Source: Candidatus Woodwardiibium gallinarum
GTDB taxonomy: Bacteria > Bacillota > Clostridia > Oscillospirales > CAG-382
Direction of reading: 5' to 3'
Assembly (NCBI GenBank): GCA_904419545.1
Contig: CAJFRY010000005.1
Location: 23,058-87,057 of the forward strand
DNA length: 64,000 nucleotides
The notes beneath the pieces were generated by a model. The model was not told where the DNA came from, searched no databases, and saw only the letters and a program-made list of their open reading frames with translations. The translations under genes were made by a program, and so were the position numbers. Position 1 is the stretch's first letter; each line of letters opens with the position of its first letter. This document shows, in pieces, positions 58,237-64,000 of this stretch.

Positions 58237-58773
58237 TCAGTCCTTTCCAAATTCGTAAACGTTGTTCCCCGCGCAGTCGATACCGACGACGAGCGGGAAA
58301 TCACAGAAGGTCAGCCGCTTGACCGACTCGCAGCCCAGCTCGGGAAAGGCGATTTCCTCCAGCGACGTGATGTGGCGCGCCGCAATGGCGCCCGCGCCGC
58401 CGATGGCGACGAGATACACGGCGCGATTGCGCCGGATAGCGTCAACGACCGCCGCGCTGCGATTGCCCTTGCCGATGGTCGCGCCCAGACCGAGGTCATA
58501 GAGCGCGGGCGCAAACGCGTCCATCCGTCCGCTGGTCGTCGGCCCGAAGGAACCGCAGACAGCCCCGACGCGCGCCGGCGTTGGGCCGGCGTAGTAGATC
58601 GCCGCGCCGTCGAGCGGAAAAGGCAGCGGCTTGTTTGCCGCAAGAAGGGCGGCCATGCGCTTATGCGCCGCGTCCCGTGCGGTATACACGGTGCCGGAAA
58701 GCAGAAGCTCCTCTCCCGCGCGCAGCATCGGCGCCCAGTTTCGAATATCTTTTGTATCAAACCTCGCGCTCAT
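58237..58773 (-). CDS. Fe-S hydro-lyase beta subunit (class I fumarase/tartrate dehydratase beta)
   Basis: LLLSGTVYTARDAAHKRM; YAGPTPARVGAVCGSFGPTTSGRMDAFAP; IGKGNRS; VAIGGAGAIAARHI. Start approximate. Confidence 0.92.
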   Translation of the reverse strand: MSARFDTKDIRNWAPMLRAGEELLLSGTVYTARDAAHKRMAALLAANKPLPFPLDGAAIYYAGPTPARVGAVCGSFGPTTSGRMDAFAPALYDLGLGATIGKGNRSAAVVDAIRRNRAVYLVAIGGAGAIAARHITSLEEIAFPELGCESVKRLTFCDFPLVVGIDCAGNNVYEFGKD

Positions 58774-59176
58774 TGTCAAACATCCTCCTGAAAGCGCCGA
58801 TCACACTTTTCCCCTCGGGAACGGGCCTGCGTGCGCGCACCCGCTTTTTGGGCACAGTCGGCGCGGCTTTCTCCGGCTCGGCGGGCTTCTGCGCCGATTC
58901 CGATTCGGCAAGCTTTTCTTCCAGCTCCGCGACCTTGCCTTCCAGCCTCGAGAGCTGTTCTCGTAAAGAACCGTTTTCGTTGCCGAGCGTCTGCAATTCT
59001 TCTTCGAGAGACGCGGTGCGGCTGCGCAGAGCGTCATTCTCGCCGGCAAGACGCTTGATTTCACGGTCGCGCGACTCCTCGGCGGCACGGCTGTTCTCAT
59101 CCAGCTCGGCGAGGAAGGCGTTGACCTCATCGCGGTCATATCCCTTGCGGGAAACAGAAAAAAGCAGCGGTTTCAT
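58757..59176 (-). CDS. DivIVA-domain-like coiled-coil protein
   Basis: MKPLLFSVSRKGYDRDEVNAFLAELDENS followed by a long coiled coil. Confidence 0.75.
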   Translation of the reverse strand: MKPLLFSVSRKGYDRDEVNAFLAELDENSRAAEESRDREIKRLAGENDALRSRTASLEEELQTLGNENGSLREQLSRLEGKVAELEEKLAESESAQKPAEPEKAAPTVPKKRVRARRPVPEGKSVIGAFRRMFDNEREV

Positions 59177-59191
59177 TCTCTTCCCCTCCCG

Positions 59192-59950
59192 TCAGCATTC
59201 GGAAAACCGCACGACAAGCCCATGGGGCAGCAGCTTGGCGATGACGCGGTAGAGCTTATAGATGAGCTTGTTTGTGTAAATCCCGCGGTTTCGGCAGGCC
59301 GCTTTGACCGTCTTTTCCGCCACCTCCGTCACATTGCAGCGCGGAAGGGTGTTGAACATCTTCGAATTCCCCACGATCCCGGCGACGGGCAAAAATTCCG
59401 TGTCCATCGGACCGGGGCAGACAGCGGTGACGCCGATCTTATGCTTACGCAGCTCGGCGCGCAGCGCCTTTGAGAACGAGTAGACGAACGCCTTGGTCGA
59501 ACAGTAGACGGTCATCCGCGGCGTCGGTGCGAACGCGGCGATCGAGCAGACGTTGACGATGTGCGCGCCCGCGTGCATATACGGCAGCACCGTACCGGTG
59601 ACGGCGGACAGCGCCGCGCAGTTGAGGTTTGCGATGTCGTAATGATCGCGCGGGTCGATCTCGCCGTAGTCACCCAGCTTTCCAAATCCGGCATTGTTGA
59701 AAAGCCAGACGACGTCGGGCTTCTTCTCCTCCAGTGCGCTGCGGAGCGCTTCATATTGACCGTAATCGGTCAAATCGATGGGCAGGATAAACGTTTTCTT
59801 CCCCTCAACCTGCGAAGCCGCAGCGGCGAGGCGATCCTCCCGGCGGGCAAGCAGCCAGAATTCCTCAATTTCGGGACAAAGCTTCGCTGCCGCCCTGAGC
59901 AGCTCGACGCCCAATCCGCTTGAGGCGCCTGTGATGATTGCTGTTTTCAT
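59192..59950 (-). CDS. Short-chain dehydrogenase/reductase
   Basis: TAIITGASSGLGVELLRAA; LFNNAGFGKLGD; YCSTKAFVYSFSKALRAEL. Confidence 0.94.
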   Translation of the reverse strand: MKTAIITGASSGLGVELLRAAAKLCPEIEEFWLLARREDRLAAAASQVEGKKTFILPIDLTDYGQYEALRSALEEKKPDVVWLFNNAGFGKLGDYGEIDPRDHYDIANLNCAALSAVTGTVLPYMHAGAHIVNVCSIAAFAPTPRMTVYCSTKAFVYSFSKALRAELRKHKIGVTAVCPGPMDTEFLPVAGIVGNSKMFNTLPRCNVTEVAEKTVKAACRNRGIYTNKLIYKLYRVIAKLLPHGLVVRFSEC

Positions 59951-60117
59951 AGGTATGACCCATCCTTCTTTCGGAATTTTCGCGTATGGCCGGACGGCAG
60001 TCCGCGACTGCGCTTCCCTTCCCTCCCGGCCGCCGACACGGCGCGGTCTTATTCAAAGAACAGTATAGCACAAGCGGCGTTACTTTGCAACTCTCGATTT
60101 GAAAAGGAGGTCTTTTT

Positions 60118-61392
60118 TTGCTGTTTGAGCTGCTGCGGGACCTGATCTGGGGACTGCCCACGGTGGGGCTGATCTTCGGCTTCGGCCTGTATTTCACGGT
60201 TAAAAGCAGATGCATCCAGCTTGCCGGCTTCAAAACGCTGCTGCGGGAAACCTTTTCCGGCAGCCGCAGGACGGAAAAGGGCGGCATATCGCCCCTTACC
60301 GCGCTCTCGACCGCGCTCGGCGGCACCGTCGGCATCGGCAGCATCGTCGGCGTGGGACTGGGCATTTCGCTCGGCGGCGCGGGCAGCGTGTTCTGGATGT
60401 GGGTATGCGGACTGGTGACGGCCGCCATCAAATACGCCGAGGTATACATCGCGGTGGCACGGCGGCGAAGGGACGGCGACGGCTTCGTCGGCGGCACGAT
60501 GTACTGTCTGGACGACGCGGGACGCCACGGAACGGCGGTTTTCTTTTCGCTCTGCTGCATCCTCGCCGCGTTCGGCGTCGGGAACCTCGTGCAGTCCAAC
60601 GCCATCGCCGACGTACTCGCCGGCGTGGGCGCAAAGCCGTTATTCAGCGGCGCGCTGCTGGCGCTGCTGCTCGCAGTGGTCATCTTCGACGGACGCAGCC
60701 GCATCGCTTCGGTCAACGCGGTACTGGTGCCGCTGTTTTCGGCGCTGTATATCCTGGCGATGCTGTTCATCATCCTCCGGAACGCGGAAATGTTCCCCGA
60801 AGCCGTCCGCCGCATTTTTACCGAAGCGTTCGGCTTCCGGGCGGCCGCAGGCGGCTTCTCGGCCTCTCTGCTGTCCTCGGCGCTGCGTATAGGCGTGTCG
60901 AAGGGTATTTTTTCCAGCGAAGCAGGAATGGGCTCCTCGCCGATCGCCCACGCCGCCGCAGAGGGAACGACGCCCTACCGTCAGGGGCTTTGGGGCGTGG
61001 CGGAGATTGTCATTGACACCTTCATTGTCAGTACGCTGACGGCATTCGCCCTGCTGCTGACGGGCCATACCGAGATGGACGCAGTGTTCCGCAGCGCCTT
61101 CGGACCGGCGGGCAGCTACATCCTGCTGGCGTTTTTAGCGGTATTCGCTTTCGCTTCTATCCTGTCTTGGGTGTTTTACGCAGACGGCTGCATCGGATTC
61201 CTGTTCGGTACGAAGAAAAAGGCCGTCTCGTTCGTGTTCCGGCTGCTGTCGGTGCTCTTTGTGTTCGGCGGCGTATTCCTGTCGGGCGAAGCCGTATGGG
61301 CGGCGGCCGACATCTTCAACGCGCTGATGATCTTCCCGAATCTTTTTATGCTTTTCATATACAGAAAGGAAATCAAGTATGGCGTTCTATAA
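60118..61392 (+). CDS. Alanine/glycine:cation symporter family (AGCS) protein
   Basis: GGISPLTALSTALGGTVGIGSIVGVGLGISLGGAGSVFWMWVCGLVTAAIKYAEV; EAGMGSSPIAHAAA; TTG start with ggaggt RBS. Confidence 0.93.
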   Translation: MLFELLRDLIWGLPTVGLIFGFGLYFTVKSRCIQLAGFKTLLRETFSGSRRTEKGGISPLTALSTALGGTVGIGSIVGVGLGISLGGAGSVFWMWVCGLVTAAIKYAEVYIAVARRRRDGDGFVGGTMYCLDDAGRHGTAVFFSLCCILAAFGVGNLVQSNAIADVLAGVGAKPLFSGALLALLLAVVIFDGRSRIASVNAVLVPLFSALYILAMLFIILRNAEMFPEAVRRIFTEAFGFRAAAGGFSASLLSSALRIGVSKGIFSSEAGMGSSPIAHAAAEGTTPYRQGLWGVAEIVIDTFIVSTLTAFALLLTGHTEMDAVFRSAFGPAGSYILLAFLAVFAFASILSWVFYADGCIGFLFGTKKKAVSFVFRLLSVLFVFGGVFLSGEAVWAAADIFNALMIFPNLFMLFIYRKEIKYGVL

Positions 61393-63865
61393 CCAGCCGC
61401 CGGAGGCAATCCTCCGCGACCTCGGCAGCTCGCCCGCCGGACTGACCGAAGCGGAGGCGCAGGCCCGTCTCGAGCGCGACGGCAAAAATCTTCTTCAGGG
61501 CAAAAAGCGCAAGGGACTGCTGCGCACCTTTTTCGGCTCGCTCTGCGACCGGATGACGATCGTGTTGTTTCTGGCCGCAGGGGCCTCCTACGCGGCTTCG
61601 CGCATCGCGGGCGAAACCGATTACGACTTCATCATTATTCTGGCCATCGTCCTCATCAACTCGGTCATCAGCGTTTATCAGGAGCGGCGGGCGGAGAAGG
61701 CCATCGAAGCACTCAAAAAACTCGGCACGCCGCAGGCGCTTGTCCTGCGGGACGGACAGGAGCGAGAGATCAAAAGCGAGGACGTGGTCCGCGGCGACCT
61801 GCTCATTCTGCGCAAGGGCTACTTTGTCCCTGCGGACGCGCGCGTGCTGGAAGCCAACGAGCTGCTGACCGACGAGTCGTCGCTCAGCGGCGAATCGGTG
61901 GCCGTTTCCAAGACAGCCGAGCTGCTGTCCGGCAACGAGCTGCATCTTTCCGAGCAGCGCAATATGGTCTTTTCCACCACGGCCATCCTCGGCGGCAGCG
62001 GCAAAGCCGTAGCCGTCGCGACGGGGATGGATACGAGTGTCGGCCGCATCGCCGCGCTGCTGCACGAGGAGGAGGCCGGGAAAACCCCGCTTCAGGAGCG
62101 GCTGGCGCGCATCGGCACGCTGCTGGGCAACGCCGCGCTGGTCATCTGCGCGCTGCTGTTCGGCTTTTCCCTGCTGCGCGGGATGCCGTTCGCCGAGATG
62201 TTCCTGACATCGGTTTCGCTCGCGGTGGCGGCCATCCCCGAAGGGCTGCCGGCGATCGTGACAATCATGCTGTCCATCGGCGTACAGAAAATGGCGCGGC
62301 ACAAGGCCATCGTCAAGCACCTGACCAGCGTGGAAACGCTGGGCTGCGCGTCGGTGATCTGTTCGGACAAGACCGGTACGCTCACACAGAACCGGATGAC
62401 CGTCGTCGAAACGCACGGCGACCGCGAGAAGTTGTTCCGCTTGTTCCTCCTCTGCAACGACCGCGCCTCGCCGACCGAAATCGCGCTGGCCGAAAAAGGG
62501 GAAGCCGAACGCGCCTACGCGCCCGAGCCGCGTGTGGCAGAGGTGCCGTTCGACTCAAAACGGAAATTTATGATCACCGTACATAAGACCAAGGAAGGCT
62601 ATCTGTCCGTACTCAAAGGCGCGCCGGACATTATACTGCCAATGTGCAAAGGCGCCGGCGGCGTGGCGGAGCAGGCGTCGGAGATGGCGCGGCGGGCGCT
62701 GCGCGTACTCGGCTTCGCCTACGCCGAGACGGCAACGCAGCCGGCATCCCCCGAAAAGCTGTCTTACACCTTCTGCGGCCTGGCCGGACTGATCGATCCG
62801 CCGCGCGCGGAATCCTATGAAGCGGTCAAGGCCTGCCGCCGCGCAGGAATCAAGGTCGTAATGATCACCGGCGACCACGCGGACACCGCCGTCGCCGTCG
62901 CGCGCAGCATCGGTATCTGCGGCGAGCGGGACAGCGCCGTGACCGAAAGTGAACTGCTGGCGATGGAAGAGACCGAGCGGCGCAGGGCTATCCTCTCCCA
63001 CACCGTCTTTGCGCGCACGACACCCGAGTTCAAGCTGCGCATCGTACGCGAGCTGCAGGCCGGCGGCTTCGTCGTGGCGATGACCGGCGACGGCGTGAAC
63101 GACGCGCCCGCGCTCAAGGCTGCAGACATCGGCTGTGCAATGGGCAGGAGCGGCACCGACGTGGCCAAGGAGGCCTCCGACCTGATTCTGGCCGACGACA
63201 ACTTCGCTACCATCGTCAGCGCCGTGCGGCAGGGGCGCGGTATATACGAAAACATCAAGCGCACGGTGCACTTCCTGCTCTCCTGCAACATAGGCGAAAT
63301 CATCACGGTGTTCGCCGCCATCGTCGCGCGTCTTCCCTCGCCGCTGGCCGCTGTGCAGCTTTTGTGGGTCAATCTCGTGACCGACTCGCTGCCCGCTGTG
63401 GCGCTGGGACTGGAAAAGACCGACGAGGACGTGATGCGGCGCAAGCCGATCAAAAAGGGACAGGGAATGTTCTCCTTTGTCGACGGATTACAGATTTTCT
63501 TCGAGGGCATCCTTATCGGCATCCTGTCGCTGAGTGCCTATCTGATCGGCTGCCGGCTGGAAGGGCATATGACCGGGCGGACAATGGCGTTTCTGGTGCT
63601 GTCGCTCTCGCAGCTTTTCCATTCGTACAACATGCGCAGCGACAAGTCCATCTTCCGCATCGGGCCGTTTTCCAACGGAATGGTCAACTTTTCGTTCCTG
63701 CTCTGCGGCGCCCTGCAGGTGGCGGTGGTGCTGTTCGCGCCGCTGCGGACCGTGTTCGGCACCGTGCTGCTGGACGGCAGCGCATGGCTGACCGTACTGG
63801 CGCTTTCGTTTGCGCCGGTGGTCGTCTGCGAGCTGCGCAAGGCTCTGAATCGTAAAAAAATGTAA
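61379..63865 (+). CDS. P-type cation (Ca2+-like) ATPase
   Basis: SVICSDKTGTLTQNRMTVVET; MTGDGVNDAPALKAADIGCAMG; AIPEGLPAIVTIMLSIG. Confidence 0.97.
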   Translation: MAFYNQPPEAILRDLGSSPAGLTEAEAQARLERDGKNLLQGKKRKGLLRTFFGSLCDRMTIVLFLAAGASYAASRIAGETDYDFIIILAIVLINSVISVYQERRAEKAIEALKKLGTPQALVLRDGQEREIKSEDVVRGDLLILRKGYFVPADARVLEANELLTDESSLSGESVAVSKTAELLSGNELHLSEQRNMVFSTTAILGGSGKAVAVATGMDTSVGRIAALLHEEEAGKTPLQERLARIGTLLGNAALVICALLFGFSLLRGMPFAEMFLTSVSLAVAAIPEGLPAIVTIMLSIGVQKMARHKAIVKHLTSVETLGCASVICSDKTGTLTQNRMTVVETHGDREKLFRLFLLCNDRASPTEIALAEKGEAERAYAPEPRVAEVPFDSKRKFMITVHKTKEGYLSVLKGAPDIILPMCKGAGGVAEQASEMARRALRVLGFAYAETATQPASPEKLSYTFCGLAGLIDPPRAESYEAVKACRRAGIKVVMITGDHADTAVAVARSIGICGERDSAVTESELLAMEETERRRAILSHTVFARTTPEFKLRIVRELQAGGFVVAMTGDGVNDAPALKAADIGCAMGRSGTDVAKEASDLILADDNFATIVSAVRQGRGIYENIKRTVHFLLSCNIGEIITVFAAIVARLPSPLAAVQLLWVNLVTDSLPAVALGLEKTDEDVMRRKPIKKGQGMFSFVDGLQIFFEGILIGILSLSAYLIGCRLEGHMTGRTMAFLVLSLSQLFHSYNMRSDKSIFRIGPFSNGMVNFSFLLCGALQVAVVLFAPLRTVFGTVLLDGSAWLTVLALSFAPVVVCELRKALNRKKM

Positions 63866-63872
63866 AAAGCGA

Positions 63873-63901
63873 TTGTCTTTTGCTGCAGAATGTGCTATAA
63901 T
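63873..63901 (+). promoter_or_regulatory. Sigma-A-like promoter abutting the second hairpin array
   Basis: TTGTCT (63873-63878), N17, TATAAT (63896-63901), immediately followed by GGAGATGCT. Confidence 0.55.
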
Positions 63902-64000
63902 GGAGATGCTATAGACCTTGTGCGAACACAGTGAAGCATCTCCCCGAAAAACCGAAGCTCCCGCTTCGCTTTTTCCCGAGTCTTGTGCCATATCGGAGAT
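63902..64000 (+). repeat. Diverged copy of the 87-bp structured repeat (second unit begins at about 63996 and is cut by the window)
   Basis: GGAGATGCT...TGTG-CGAA-CACA...AGCATCTCC then GAAAAAcCGAAGC-TCCC-GCTTCGcTTTTTC; GAGAT recurs at 63996. Confidence 0.85.

Noticed and set aside
1-64000. Defence islands, toxin-antitoxin pairs, prophage or integrase modules
   Set aside because: No recognisable members in any translated ORF; gene content is core metabolism, envelope and sporulation.

Overview
The window is a chromosomal segment that looks like a spore-forming, high-GC member of the Clostridia. Sporulation genes ylbJ, yqfC and yqfD, together with pfor/nifJ, ppdK and iorAB, support this; the taxonomy is inference. 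Most of the window is ordinary metabolic and housekeeping content: nifJ, yifB, tyrS, prsA-like, mfd, pth, ppdK, paaK-iorAB-ACT, GH20, gap, rSAM-tatD-metG, tadA, CPBP protease, DUF3737, YlbJ/YqfCD, M20 peptidase, DivIVA-like, SDR, AGCS symporter and a P-type ATPase. I saw no prophage, IS transposase, CRISPR array or rRNA. There is one tRNA-Ser(GGA). The most unusual signals are these. (1) A 5-copy, 87-bp tandem array of structured units lies just downstream of mfd (24853-25275). Each unit has a two-part hairpin plus a terminator-like hairpin. A sigma-A-like promoter (TAGACA-N17-TATAAT) abuts the array. A diverged, structure-preserving copy with its own TTGTCT-N17-TATAAT abutting it sits downstream of the P-type ATPase at the window edge, in the same orientation relative to the upstream gene. 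This looks like an undescribed repeated structured-RNA or mobile hairpin family. (2) Four helically phased DnaA-box-like sites lie in 83 bp after yifB. (3) A five-gene operon encodes a giant non-lipidated CBM-like/solute-binding protein, two permeases, an NHL-TPR-TM-Yip1 fusion and a DUF5696-like protein, with no ATPase. (4) A DUF3267-like metalloprotease gene is interrupted by an in-frame amber codon. (5) A canonical promoter with an operator-like dyad over its -10 drives a small 4-Cys protein. All calls are from reading sequence and ORF translations by eye; no database search was run.
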